A stretch of 50,832 bases of DNA from CAZFYZ01 sp964523735 (lineage in GTDB: Bacteria > Armatimonadota > UBA5829), in contig CAZFYZ010000013.1 of assembly GCA_964523735.1 (NCBI GenBank), forward strand, positions 1 to 50,832, written 5' to 3'. Each line of letters starts with the position of its first letter. Positions within the stretch are counted from its first letter, which is position 1. Position numbers and translations under genes: made by a program. The notes under the pieces were generated by a model, which ran no database searches, was not told the origin of the DNA, and was given only the letters and a program-made list of their open reading frames with translations. This document shows, piece after piece, positions 9,388 through 17,860 of this stretch.

Positions 9388-10479
9388 ATGGCACAGGACA
9401 AGAAGGGCATCGGAATCATCGGCTACGGCGGGTTCGGGGAGTTCATTCACAAGGCGTGGGACAAGATGGACAACGCGCGCGTGACGGGTGTCTGTGATTC
9501 AGACGAGTCCCGCAACCCGGGCGGAGTAGCGTTCTACACGGCTGTCAGTGATTTCCTTGCCGATGGATCCGTGGACATAGTCTCGATTGCCACGCCGCCG
9601 TCTTCACACAAAGACCTTGCCGTCCAGGCGATGCAGGCCGAGAAGCACGTCCTGATCGAGAAACCGCTGGCGATGACCGAGAAGGACGCTTTGCTGATAA
9701 AGCGCGTCGCCGAGAAGACGGGCCGGGTCGCGACCGTCAACTTTGTCCTGCGCTACAACCGGATCGTCGAGATTTTGCGCGAGATAGTCAAGAGCAGAGC
9801 GCTTGGCAGACTGCGGCGCGTAGACCTGCGCAACTACGCGATGCAGGAGACTGTCCCGGAAGGGCACTGGTTCTGGAACCCGGCGGTAAGCGGACGGATC
9901 CTCGTCGAACATGGGGTGCATTTTTTTGATCTGGCAAGCTGGATGATTGAGTCTCCGGCAGATGATGTGTTCTCGCTTGGGGTTGACCGCAAACCCGGCA
10001 TGGAAGATCGGGTCTTTGCGGCGGTCAAGTATCTCGACGGCACGGTTGGAACTTATTGGCACTCGTTTTCGCGACCCCGTGAGCTCGAGACCACCACATT
10101 CCATTTTGCCTTCGACCTGGGCGAGATAGATATGATCGGCTGGATTCCGCTGGAGCTAAGAGTCTGGGGCTGGACAGACAAGCAGGGCCTCGAAAAGATC
10201 AAGTCGTTTGGCGATCACCAGGAACTGAGCGTGGAGTCCACCGAATCTGCAAAGGCCAACTCCTCAGAGTTCGTCTACGATGTGGATCACCTGATCGACG
10301 CAGTCGTCACCCTCTCCGACTCCAAGCTGGACGTCTACGCCGAGGGCTTGCGCCTGATCATGGCCGATCTCATCCAGGCCATTGATGACCCCACTCACGT
10401 GATGCGCGTCACGCTCGACGACGCGATCGAGGCCGTGCGCACCGCGGAGCGGGCGACCAGATTCGCGCACCCGGAGTAG
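9388..10479 (+). CDS. Gfo/Idh/MocA family oxidoreductase
   Basis: 363 residues. ATG at 9388 is preceded by CGGAGGAA, so the upstream in-frame ATG at 9358 is not needed. The Rossmann fold opens with GIGIIGYGGFGEF and is followed by VSIATPPSSHKDLAVQ and the family motif EKPLAMT. The C-terminal domain contains EHGVHFFDLASWM, with the histidine/aspartate pair typical of sugar dehydrogenases in this family. It probably oxidises a sugar or inositol derivative with NAD(P); the substrate is unknown. A second family member is at 28053. Confidence 0.88.
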   Translation: MAQDKKGIGIIGYGGFGEFIHKAWDKMDNARVTGVCDSDESRNPGGVAFYTAVSDFLADGSVDIVSIATPPSSHKDLAVQAMQAEKHVLIEKPLAMTEKDALLIKRVAEKTGRVATVNFVLRYNRIVEILREIVKSRALGRLRRVDLRNYAMQETVPEGHWFWNPAVSGRILVEHGVHFFDLASWMIESPADDVFSLGVDRKPGMEDRVFAAVKYLDGTVGTYWHSFSRPRELETTTFHFAFDLGEIDMIGWIPLELRVWGWTDKQGLEKIKSFGDHQELSVESTESAKANSSEFVYDVDHLIDAVVTLSDSKLDVYAEGLRLIMADLIQAIDDPTHVMRVTLDDAIEAVRTAERATRFAHPE

Positions 10480-10487
10480 GATGCCGC

Positions 10488-10502
10488 GCAACTGCAAGTT
10501 GC
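10488..10502. repeat. short palindrome after the oxidoreductase
   Basis: GCAACTGCAAGTTGC is a perfect dyad with six-base arms around GCA. It is nine bases after the stop codon and could be a weak terminator or part of a dispersed repeat. Confidence 0.4.
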
Positions 10503-10536
10503 AGGCCCACGATCACGTCCCTCAACCACAAATCGA

Positions 10537-10565
10537 TACCCATTCCCGCGCTCGTCGGCTATAAT
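10537..10565 (+). promoter_or_regulatory. possible promoter of the sigma-factor gene
   Basis: A perfect TATAAT lies at 10560-10565. The -35 position 17 bases upstream (TACCCA) is poor. A transcript starting near 10572 would favour ATG at 10637 over GTG at 10577. Confidence 0.4.
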
Positions 10566-10636
10566 CAGGGCTGACGGTGGAGATTGGAGGTGGGCGAAAC
10601 GCGCAACATTCCCGCGCCTCTGAGCAACATATCCTC

Positions 10637-12073
10637 ATGGAGGATGGTCTGTTGATATCACAGCGGCACGATGCTTATCTGGTAAGGGCAGCGCTTGATG
10701 GTGACGGCGAGGCATACGGCGAGCTGGCGCGGCGGCATCGAAAGGTGGCATTCGGAATCGCGCTCGGGAGGCTGGGCGACTACGATGCCGCGCTGGATGT
10801 TGCTCAGGAGGCGCTGGTGGCTGCCTACGTGCAACTACCGGTTCTGCGTGAACACGAGCGGTTTGCAGCATGGCTCTGCCGTATGACTCTGAACCTGGCG
10901 CTGATGCGCCTGCGGCGGGTCCACTCGGAGCTCTCTCTGGACTCCCCGTATGCCATTGATACTCCCACTCCCGAACCTGGCCCATCAGATCTCGCTGAGC
11001 GCATCGACGAGACAAGTGCACTCTATCACGCGCTTGCACAACTGCCAGACAGCGATCGCGCGGCTGTCACCCTCCACTACGTGAGCGGCTACACGCACGA
11101 GGAGATCGCTGAGATGACGGGGGTGTCCGCTTCCTCGATCAAGGCGAGGCTCCACCGTGCGCGACGCCGCCTCAGAGAGGAGATGCTGACTACGATGGAG
11201 GCAATAGGAGATCGTTTGCCGGAAGTTGAGATGACTGAGGAGGTGCTGGAGGGCCTTCTGCAGAGGCATGACCTGGGGGAAGGCGGTGTGATCGTCCACA
11301 TCGGCGGGTACCCGGGCGCCGTGACCGGGATGCCTCTGTATACGGACCGGACCAAGGACGCTCTTGTGCACATCGCGGCCAAGCTCAAGAACGACGGGTG
11401 CCGCAGGCTCTACGCGATCCCGCACATTCCTGATGGCAGCCCCGCGCTGGCCATGTTCAGAAGCCTTGGCTTCGAGAATGAGAAGGAGATGCTCTGGTAC
11501 GAACGCGATCTGAGTACCAGGCAGAGCCCTGCTCCTCCTCTGCCAGAGGGGTTCGAGCTGCGCCCGATCCGTGATGTGCCGATTGCTGGCGTAGTCGAGC
11601 TCTTCCGCGCGCCGCTGCGGAAGTACCCGGCCGATCTGGTCGAACGCAGGGCTGCCCCCGATCCGGAGAGCATTACGGAGGAGTGGGCCGCTGGCGTCCT
11701 CAGAGGTGGTCACCTCGTGCTTGGAGGATCGATCGCCGTGTGCAGAGGAGACCTGCCAGTTGCGGGAGTGATCGCGTTTGGCGTGACCGAGTGGGAGAAC
11801 TGGAAGTACGAGCCAGGGACTGGCGTCCTTTGGGTCCTGTCCGACTGCCGGACCTCTCCTGAGCTCTTGGTTCCCTGCGCCCTAACGGCGTCCCTGAGAG
11901 GACTGAAGAAGGCGCGGCTGCGGCGGGCGGTTGTAGATCAGATCGACCGTGGCGACTGCGAGCCCTGGCTGATACCGTCACTAGAGGGCGCCGGCTTCGC
12001 CTATGTCCGGTCTCAGTGGAACCTTCGCCTGCCGCTAAACGAGCCGGGTTGGCCATCCTCCGTCTGTGGGTGA
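10637..12073 (+). CDS. ECF-type sigma factor with GNAT-like C-terminal extension
   Basis: 478 residues, more than twice an ordinary ECF sigma factor. Residues about 9-70 match region 2 (DVAQEALVAAY) and about 129-185 match region 4 (LPDSDRAAVTLHYVSG, then EEIAEMTGVSASSIKARLHR). The remaining 290 residues are not sigma-like. ALAMFRSLGFENEKEMLWYE resembles the last helix and strand of a GNAT acetyltransferase, and GFELRPIRDVPIAGVVELF resembles the first strand and helix of a second one. No anti-sigma gene is adjacent, so the extension may itself sense a ligand, as in other ECF groups with C-terminal domains. GTG at 10577 is an alternative start. Confidence 0.75.
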   Translation: MEDGLLISQRHDAYLVRAALDGDGEAYGELARRHRKVAFGIALGRLGDYDAALDVAQEALVAAYVQLPVLREHERFAAWLCRMTLNLALMRLRRVHSELSLDSPYAIDTPTPEPGPSDLAERIDETSALYHALAQLPDSDRAAVTLHYVSGYTHEEIAEMTGVSASSIKARLHRARRRLREEMLTTMEAIGDRLPEVEMTEEVLEGLLQRHDLGEGGVIVHIGGYPGAVTGMPLYTDRTKDALVHIAAKLKNDGCRRLYAIPHIPDGSPALAMFRSLGFENEKEMLWYERDLSTRQSPAPPLPEGFELRPIRDVPIAGVVELFRAPLRKYPADLVERRAAPDPESITEEWAAGVLRGGHLVLGGSIAVCRGDLPVAGVIAFGVTEWENWKYEPGTGVLWVLSDCRTSPELLVPCALTASLRGLKKARLRRAVVDQIDRGDCEPWLIPSLEGAGFAYVRSQWNLRLPLNEPGWPSSVCG

Positions 12074-12135
12074 TCCGCTGCAGATTGCCAAACCCACATC
12101 TCACGGAGGACCCCCAATGGGACGTCTGACTGGAG

Positions 12136-12792
12136 CTAGGCCCTGTGCTCTGCCCCTCCAGTCAGGTCGTCCGCCTCCTCCTCCGTCACGATCGAATCCA
12201 GGTGGCAAGTGTCGTTGAGGAAGCGAATCCCGGGGCGTTCTCCAGTCTCGATCAGAGATAGCGATGCATTCGAGAAGTGCATCGCGCGGTACATGCCCAC
12301 GTCGAAGCCGACGGCAGCCACTATGACGCCTCGCACCGAGCCGCCGTGGCCGACGACCAGCACGTTGGAGCCATCTGAATGCTCAGGCAGCGTCTCGTCC
12401 AGAAACTGGCGGGCGCGGTCTATGACCTGCTCGATGGTCTCGGCGCCCGGCGGGCGGGCTGTAAGCGGGCTCCATATCCACTCGCTGGTCGAGTGACGCT
12501 CCTCTATCTCCGCCCGCGTCAGGCCCTCGATGACCCCAAGGCTTGACTCGCGCAGGAGCGGCGTCATCTGTACCGGCAGATTACGAGAGGCAGCGATGAT
12601 CTCTGCGGTCCGGCTCGCACGCACAAGATCGCTCGAATAGACAGCATCAAGCCGGACGTTAGCCAGCCGCCTGGCAATCGCCTCCGCCTGACGGACTCCC
12701 AGCTCGCTCAGCGGCACATCCTGATGCCCCTGAATCCGCCCTTCAGCGTTGTAGACCGACTCCCCATGCCTAACCAGGTATATACTAACCAA
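12136..12792 (-). CDS. histidine phosphatase family protein (phosphoglycerate mutase-like)
   Basis: 218 residues with the family signature LVRHGESVYN at the N-terminus, GHQDVPLSELGVRQAEAIA, the catalytic-site ESSLGVIEG, and VVGHGGSVRG with the second catalytic histidine. Members act as cofactor-dependent phosphoglycerate mutases, alpha-ribazole phosphatases or general sugar-phosphate phosphatases. The sequence does not separate these, and no cobalamin genes are nearby. Near the stop, the 10-bp arms at 12126-12135 and 12156-12165 can form a hairpin that overlaps the 3' end. Confidence 0.85.
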   Translation of the reverse strand: MVSIYLVRHGESVYNAEGRIQGHQDVPLSELGVRQAEAIARRLANVRLDAVYSSDLVRASRTAEIIAASRNLPVQMTPLLRESSLGVIEGLTRAEIEERHSTSEWIWSPLTARPPGAETIEQVIDRARQFLDETLPEHSDGSNVLVVGHGGSVRGVIVAAVGFDVGMYRAMHFSNASLSLIETGERPGIRFLNDTCHLDSIVTEEEADDLTGGAEHRA

Positions 12793-12794
12793 TC

Positions 12795-12840
12795 AGCCGT
12801 CTCCCAATTCGCAATTCATAATTACCAATCCGTAATTCCT
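12795..12840. repeat. AATTCGCAATTCATAATT-type word-like spacer
   Basis: The spacer between the phosphatase and the Clp1-like gene has alternating words AATTCGCAATTC, ATAATTACC and CCGTAATTCC. It fits the general style of word-like repeats found elsewhere in the window but has no second copy here. Confidence 0.4.
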
Positions 12841-12843
12841 GGC

Positions 12844-13926
12844 TCAGAGGTCTCCCTGCCGCAACGCCCCAAGCTCTTTGCCATCCCTGCTGACGCGGAT
12901 CGATCCGAACTGGATCACCCGCACCGGCGAAATCGTCCTCATCGGCGACAGGAGGAAGACGAACCTCTCCTTGAAGTCGATCGCCTGGATCAGCCCAACG
13001 TTAAGCGTGTTGCCATTCTCATCAGCCAGTCCGACAAGCAAGTTCGAGAATGTGTTGCCGGGGACTATCGTGATCGCGGAGGTCTTGAAGTACTCCTCGA
13101 GAGCAGTCATCCCGGAGGTGCCACACGTGCGTTCGGAGATCGCGAATATACCCCTGCCGGTTACCTCGGCGTGCAAGACGCGGCATCTGAGAGTGTCCTC
13201 GATGGACTTGACGTACTGCCACTTCATCGGCCGGCCGGTCCCAAGCCAGGTGTTCCACGTGCACACGCTGTCGAAGTGGATGATGTGCCCGGGCGCGTCG
13301 TGGAAGTGTTTGTAGAAGTTCAGTTGGCGGCGAGCAGTGCGGAACTCGATGGGTTTGCGCCTGGCAAGTTCCGAGGAGCTGACCGTGATAGTGCTGATCG
13401 GCCCCACTTTGCCAAATGGCGAGAGCAAGTGCTCGACTTCACGCCTCTTCTGGACGCCAACAAGATGCTTCGGGCGCACAAGGTCCGTCTTATAGGTCTT
13501 GAGCTTGCGGCCGATGGCACCCTCAACTAGGCCGGTCGTGTCCACAACTATCAGCTTTGCACCGAGATCCGTCGCAGCGTCCACCATCCTCTTTGTGCCA
13601 ACCACGCACTCAAGCATGTGCCGTACGGGGGTCGTCGCACCGATGAAGTAGAGCCTGCGAGCCTTGATGTCAGACAGCGCCTCGATCGGCTTCTGAGCCG
13701 TGCCCATCCCGATCGTGCCAGGCGCGCCGATCTCCGATTGGCCCACGTCAGCATCCACGACGGCTGTCGGCACTCCGGCCTCGACTCCCGCGTTAGCCAG
13801 TTGGACACAGAAGTTGGTCTTGCCGGTATCGATGCCGCCGATCACCATCGCGACGCCCGGGTCAGCGACGACTTCGGCTATATGTGATTGCCANNNNNNN
13901 NNNCAGGGGTTACTTCCATCGCTCAA
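12844..13926 (-). CDS. Clp1/Grc3-like polynucleotide 5'-kinase
   Basis: About 360 residues, with an assembly gap at codons 8-11. The P-loop is GGIDTGKT (residues 30-37). It is followed by VVDADVGQSEIGAPGTIG (about 57-73), a hallmark of Clp1/Grc3 RNA kinases (COG1341), and a Walker B LIVVDTTG (about 125-132). Characterised relatives phosphorylate RNA 5'-OH ends in eukaryotes and archaea; bacterial members are sparse and poorly studied. The C-terminal 100 residues form an extra beta-rich domain. The start at 13926 lies beyond the gap, so the exact N-terminus is uncertain. Confidence 0.8.
   Translation of the reverse strand: MSDGSNPXXXXWQSHIAEVVADPGVAMVIGGIDTGKTNFCVQLANAGVEAGVPTAVVDADVGQSEIGAPGTIGMGTAQKPIEALSDIKARRLYFIGATTPVRHMLECVVGTKRMVDAATDLGAKLIVVDTTGLVEGAIGRKLKTYKTDLVRPKHLVGVQKRREVEHLLSPFGKVGPISTITVSSSELARRKPIEFRTARRQLNFYKHFHDAPGHIIHFDSVCTWNTWLGTGRPMKWQYVKSIEDTLRCRVLHAEVTGRGIFAISERTCGTSGMTALEEYFKTSAITIVPGNTFSNLLVGLADENGNTLNVGLIQAIDFKERFVFLLSPMRTISPVRVIQFGSIRVSRDGKELGALRQGDL
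13894..13903. other. assembly gap (10 N)
   Basis: Ten N within the 5' end of the Clp1-like gene. Its true length is unknown. The reading frame on both sides fits a short N-terminal segment, so little coding sequence is probably missing. Confidence 0.95.
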
Positions 13927-14019
13927 GTCTTTGCCTCAGGGGAACCAATATCCTGCTTGCGCGGTCTGTTAAGTAAGCTCTCGAGGTATAGAGGCTTTCC
14001 TGGAACGGGAGGCGCAGTC

Positions 14020-14496
14020 ATGTTCAGAACACTGTTATGGCTATCAGCAATCGCCCTGGCAATTGGCTATGGCATCTATGCGTTCGCAACGGTGGATCGG
14101 CGCAGCGACGAGGCCCAGATCCGATCGCTGGTCGTTACCACCACCAAGGCGATCGACAGCCAAGACCTCGGTGGCACGGTGGCCTGCCTGTCCCAGAACT
14201 ACAAGGGCGATGATGGCCTGAACTATGATCGTCTGCGTGTGCTGATCGCTCAGGCCATGCGGGCGCACCCTCAGTATACGGCCAAGTCCAAACTGAAGAG
14301 TCTTGAGATCACCGGCAGCGAGGCTGTGATGCAGGTTGACCTGACCGTGCACACTCAGCAGGATGGGGACATCTACAAGCCGAACATGATAATCCACCTC
14401 GCGAAGGAACCCACCCGTCATATGGGCCTTGTCCCCACGCGGGTATGGCGAGTCGTCAAAGTGGAGAAGCTTGGGCTGCAGGCTCCGGCGTTCTAG
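14020..14496 (+). CDS. membrane-anchored NTF2/SnoaL-like protein
   Basis: 158 residues from ATG at 14020, behind CGGGAGGCG. An N-terminal transmembrane anchor (LLWLSAIALAIGYGIYAF) precedes a soluble domain. That domain has the helix-rich start and long beta strands of the SnoaL/DUF4440 class (VVTTTKAIDSQDLGGTVACL, then LEITGSEAVMQVDLTV). No catalytic function can be assigned. Its TAG stop overlaps the stop of the convergent kinase gene in the tetramer CTAG. Confidence 0.65.
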   Translation: MFRTLLWLSAIALAIGYGIYAFATVDRRSDEAQIRSLVVTTTKAIDSQDLGGTVACLSQNYKGDDGLNYDRLRVLIAQAMRAHPQYTAKSKLKSLEITGSEAVMQVDLTVHTQQDGDIYKPNMIIHLAKEPTRHMGLVPTRVWRVVKVEKLGLQAPAF

Positions 14497-15443
14497 CTCA
14501 GGGCCGGGGCTGGCTCTATGCGGGTCACCCTCACAGACGAAAGCAGCGCATCGACGTCGCTCTTCTCGCCGATGTCAGCGCCGTTACTCATTGCAGTCGC
14601 TGCGCCCGCAGCGCATCCGAGCTTGAGTGAGTCAACGATAGATGCGCCGCTCTCCAATCCCGAGATCACTCCAGCGATCATCGAATCACCCGAGCCGATC
14701 GTGCTGACTGCCTTCACTTCCGGCGGGACTACATCGTAGATCATGCCCTCGTAGCACGCAACAGCGCCCTGCCTGCCGAGCGAGACTATGACGAGTTCAA
14801 CTCCCTGCTCGTGAATCTTCAGCGCGCCTCTTGCTACATCCGACTTGGAGTCAAATGTCGTCTCAAGGAAGCGCTCGGCCTCGTCCCAGTTGGGCTTGAT
14901 CATGAATGGCTTGGACTTGATGCCTTCCGCGAGGGCGTCACCGTCGGCATCCAGCACTGCCTTCGCTCCACCGCCGGAAGCGATCTGGATCAGCACTTTG
15001 TAGACGTCGGGGTTGACTCCTACCGGCACGCTTCCGCCAAGGACTACATAGCTGCTCTTTCGCGACACATCCTTGGCCTTCTCGAAGAGCGCCACAAGCT
15101 CCGTATGCTCAATGGGGCCGCCGCGCTCGTTGAAGGTGGTTGGTGGTAGTTCAGAAGCATCCTCGATGCACAGGCAGGTGCGAGTGGCCTTTGAGGTAGG
15201 CACGGAGTCGAGCACAATGCCCTCTCGATCCAGCACAACACGAACGAAATCGCCTGTCTTGCCACCAAGCAGAGCGACCGCGGTCGTCTCGGCGCCCAGG
15301 CGGGCGAGCATGCGAGAGCAGTTGATGCCCTTTCCGCCTGCATCGATCTCGACCTTCACAACACGGTTGGTGTCGTTAGGCAAGAGCTTTTGGATGTAGA
15401 CGGTCTTGTCTACTGCTGGGTTGAGGGTGATAGTTGAGATCAT
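14493..15443 (-). CDS. fruK: 1-phosphofructokinase-like PfkB family kinase
   Basis: 316 residues of the PfkB family, hexose-phosphate branch. It begins MISTITLNPAVDKTVYI and has DAGGKGINCSRML (substrate binding) and STIGSGDSMIAG with the catalytic aspartate. The usual GAGD is GSGD here. The same branch contains 1-phosphofructokinase and tagatose-6-phosphate kinase. The neighbouring class II aldolase, transcribed in the same direction, would cleave the bisphosphate product in either case. No PTS gene is present, so the symbol is tentative. Confidence 0.8.
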   Translation of the reverse strand: MISTITLNPAVDKTVYIQKLLPNDTNRVVKVEIDAGGKGINCSRMLARLGAETTAVALLGGKTGDFVRVVLDREGIVLDSVPTSKATRTCLCIEDASELPPTTFNERGGPIEHTELVALFEKAKDVSRKSSYVVLGGSVPVGVNPDVYKVLIQIASGGGAKAVLDADGDALAEGIKSKPFMIKPNWDEAERFLETTFDSKSDVARGALKIHEQGVELVIVSLGRQGAVACYEGMIYDVVPPEVKAVSTIGSGDSMIAGVISGLESGASIVDSLKLGCAAGAATAMSNGADIGEKSDVDALLSSVRVTRIEPAPALS

Positions 15444-15444
15444 A

Positions 15445-15532
15445 TCGGGTGTCGGGTCCTGGATATAGGGTGTTGGGTGTTGGATGCCAGGTGTTAGGGA
15501 TCCCCAACACCTGACACCTGATTCCCAAATAC
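15445..15532. repeat. GGGTGTTGGGTG / CACCTGACACC repeat (family A)
   Basis: The spacer between the kinase and aldolase genes is filled with G/T-rich words (GGGTGTTGGGTGTTGG, GGTGTTAGGG) followed by their approximate complement (CCCCAACACCTGACACCTG), which makes an imperfect long hairpin. Related copies are at 31247-31294, 31360-31437 and 49227-49262. Confidence 0.7.
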
Positions 15533-16480
15533 CTACTTCAACGCTGCGCGAACTGCGTCGAGCTGTCCGGCGGAGCCGAGAAGCTCGTTGCGGCTTGCTA
15601 TGAACTTCGCGTACTCCTCCATGAATACCTTGCCGATGGGGCGGAAATCAAAGACTTCCGGCTTGTCGCGGAACATCTCGCGGTGAACGCGGGTCCAGAC
15701 GAGCCTGCCGTCTGTGTCGATGTTGATCTTGCACACACCCAGCTTGGCCGCAGGAAGATACTGATTCGCGTCAACGCCCTTCGCTCCCTTGAGCGCTCCG
15801 CCGGCGGCATTGATCCGCTCTACCTCGTCCTGCGGGACCGATGATGAACCATGCAGCACCAACGGGAAGCCGGGCACGAGTTCCTGAATACCCTTGACGA
15901 CCTCGAAGTGCAGGCCCTGAGAGCCCGCAAACTTGAATGCGCCGTGGCTGGTGCCGATCGCGCATGCCAGGCTGTCGCAGCCGGATCGCTTGATGAACTC
16001 GGCCGCCTGCGCAGGATCGGTCAGATGAGCCTGGTCCTCGGACACGCTGATGTCTTCCTCAACACCACCCAACTGCCCAAGTTCGGCCTCAACGCTGATG
16101 CCCTTTGCGTGTGCCCTGTCAACAACACGCTTCGTGATCGCGATGTTCTCCTCGAACGTCTCGTGGCTGGCATCGATCATAACCGACGAGTAGAAGCCGG
16201 AGTCGATGCAATCGTAGCAGGTTGCCTCATCGCCGTGATCCAGATGCACTGCGAAAACGGCATCCGCGAAGATCTCATTGGCGGCCCGAATCATGGCCTC
16301 GAGCATAAGCTTGTTCGTGTAGGAGCGAGCGCCCTTCGATATCTGGATGATGAAAGGGGCTTTGCTGTCCATGCAGCCGCGGAAGAGGCCCATGGTCTGT
16401 TCCGCGTTGTTGATGTTGTAGGCGCCGAGGGCGTACTTGCCGTAGGCCTGCTGGAAGAGTTGCTTGGTGGTTACGATCAT
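15533..16480 (-). CDS. fba: class II fructose-bisphosphate aldolase
   Basis: 315 residues. Visible motifs are HLDHGDEAT (zinc ligand histidine), VEAELGQLGGVEED, AIGTSHGAFKF, LVLHGSSSV and KINIDTDGRL, all typical of zinc-dependent class II aldolases of glycolysis and gluconeogenesis (or the related tagatose/ketose-bisphosphate aldolases). The upstream spacer contains a large palindrome rather than an obvious promoter. Transcription could start in front of the hibernation factor gene and continue through the kinase. Confidence 0.92.
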   Translation of the reverse strand: MIVTTKQLFQQAYGKYALGAYNINNAEQTMGLFRGCMDSKAPFIIQISKGARSYTNKLMLEAMIRAANEIFADAVFAVHLDHGDEATCYDCIDSGFYSSVMIDASHETFEENIAITKRVVDRAHAKGISVEAELGQLGGVEEDISVSEDQAHLTDPAQAAEFIKRSGCDSLACAIGTSHGAFKFAGSQGLHFEVVKGIQELVPGFPLVLHGSSSVPQDEVERINAAGGALKGAKGVDANQYLPAAKLGVCKINIDTDGRLVWTRVHREMFRDKPEVFDFRPIGKVFMEEYAKFIASRNELLGSAGQLDAVRAALK

Positions 16481-16486
16481 GTGATT

Positions 16487-16545
16487 CTGCTCCCGCTGCA
16501 GCAGAAATCTCCGACCCCGGCCGGGGTCGGAGACCCCTGCTACAA
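16487..16545. repeat. palindromic spacer element (family C variant)
   Basis: The sequence at 16508-16533 is a perfect 26-base palindrome (TCTCCGACCCCGG plus its complement), flanked by CTGCAGCAG and CTGCTACAA. The words resemble the 54-bp repeat at 24621 (GTCTCCGACGCC ... CGCTACA). Confidence 0.7.
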
Positions 16546-16562
16546 CTAAGTTGGTATTGAGA

Positions 16563-17120
16563 CTAAGCGGGCTCGATCAGCCCGTAGTTGCCGTCCTCGC
16601 GCTTGTAGACTACGTTTACGTCTTCCGTCTCTGAATTGCGGAAGACGAAGAAATCGTGGTGCAGAAGCTCCATCTGCTGTGCTGCTTCCTCGGGGGTCAT
16701 CGGTTCCATCTCAAAGCGTTTCGTGCGGACCACGACAGGCATTTCCTCGGCTTCGGTCTCTTCCGGGCCGAAAGCCTGGGTCATCGTCTGGTCCTTAATA
16801 GCTTCCTTCTCGCGCGGGCCCTCGGTCATTGTCTTGCCGGAGCGCTTGCCCTTGAACTTCTTGACGCGGGTCTCCAGCTTCTCGACGACCTGGTCGATCG
16901 AACCATACATGTCGGTGCCGCGGCGCTCTTCTCCGCGCAACAGAATACCATCGCCCTCGAGCGTGACCTGCACGACGTGCATTCCGCGGTACACGCTCAG
17001 GATGACGTCGGCTGCTTTGATGTCGTGGAAGTACTTCTCAAGCTTCTGCAGCTTCTTCTCAATATAGCTATTAAGGGCGTCAGTCACATCGAGATTCTTG
17101 CCCTTTACCTGGATCAGCAT
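16563..17120 (-). CDS. hpf: ribosome hibernation promoting factor, long form
   Basis: 185 residues from ATG at 17120, with AAAGGAG upstream. The N-terminal half has the HPF/RaiA S30AE fold (KNLDVTDALNSYIEKKLQKL, then YRGMHVVQVTLEGDGILLR). The C-terminal domain of the long form (KRFEMEPMTPEEAAQQMELL, then DFFVFRNSETEDVNVVYKRE) dimerises 70S ribosomes into inactive 100S particles in other bacteria. It is separated from the neighbouring metabolic genes by a palindromic element. Confidence 0.93.
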   Translation of the reverse strand: MLIQVKGKNLDVTDALNSYIEKKLQKLEKYFHDIKAADVILSVYRGMHVVQVTLEGDGILLRGEERRGTDMYGSIDQVVEKLETRVKKFKGKRSGKTMTEGPREKEAIKDQTMTQAFGPEETEAEEMPVVVRTKRFEMEPMTPEEAAQQMELLHHDFFVFRNSETEDVNVVYKREDGNYGLIEPA

Positions 17121-17386
17121 CCCTAGTGAAACTCCTTTCAAGAGCTCTTTCGCCAGCGTGTACAATCCACGAGCAGCGTGAGTTGTACCGCACCAGCCGC
17201 AGCAAGTTCACAACACGAACCCGGCAAGCTAGAGCCTCCAAAGTCTATCATACCCAGTGAGGAGTGTCAATGCGAAAACTGCTGAGCGGCCCCGGCCAGG
17301 GCCCTTGCTTGTTTCGCTGGCGGAACCTACAATAGTTGAGTGCCGGGCGTTTGGTCCTGCGGCGGATAGAGTCGGTTCCAGTTGCT
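17121..17386. other. spacer between divergent genes
   Basis: About 265 bases upstream of both hpf and the thioredoxin-like gene. Promoters for both should lie here, but I see no hexamer pair of good quality on either strand and no repeat of the families found elsewhere. Confidence 0.5.
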
Positions 17387-17860
17387 ATGAGAGTGTCCAC
17401 CAAGATCTGGTTGACCGCCCTCGGTATGATCGCGGCGTTTGTGATCATATCCGTGCTCGCGACGAATGACGATCTGGTCAAACCAGCCGCACCGCTACGT
17501 GGTGGTGGGTGAGGCGGCGGATCGTCTGCGGCGCCGGTGGCGCCGCGCTTCGAGTTCGAAAAAGGCAAGCCGAACTGGCTCCTGGTGCGTTCGGATGATC
17601 CGGGTGGCAGAGCGATGGACGCGGCCTTCGACCGCCTGCAGAAGGAGCTTAAGGGGCGTGTAGTGTTTCACCGGCTCGACTGGGGTTCCAGGAAAGCCAG
17701 AGCCGCCGCAGATGAGTTCATGCTGAGCAAGCCTCCGTGCGGCGTGATCACGGATGCCGGAGGCCGCGTCGTGATGAAGATAGAGGGGCCGAGGCCAGTC
17801 GAAGCCATGCGGGCATTACTCACGCAACTGAGCAATACAGAGGAATCCAAGAACCTATAG
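17387..17860 (+). pseudogene. thioredoxin-like membrane-anchored protein split by in-frame TGA
   Basis: One continuous frame starts at ATG 17387 with a signal-anchor (TKIWLTALGMIAAFVIISVL), runs into a glycine-rich linker, meets TGA at 17510-17512, and continues in the same frame through GGGSSAAP to a thioredoxin-fold-like domain. That domain includes FEFEKGKPNWLLVRSDDPGG, then CGVITDAGGRVVMKIEG. The codon affected sits inside the poly-glycine run and could be a one-base change from GGA. The downstream part ends one base before the methyltransferase start. A nonsense mutation, a sequencing error or programmed read-through are all possible. A single CPPC-type active site is absent; only CG is present. 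Confidence 0.6.

Noticed and set aside
12117..12215. Short ORF behind CGGAGGA (MGRLTGARPCALPLQ...)
   Set aside because: It has a good SD but lies antisense over the conserved 3' end of the histidine phosphatase and has a proline/arginine-rich composition typical of a shadow frame.
17510..17512. Genome-wide recoding of TGA as glycine, as in some candidate phyla
   Set aside because: Several well-supported genes (for example the methyltransferase, ankyrin genes 1 and 3 and GH116) end in TGA at family-typical lengths, so TGA is a normal stop here.
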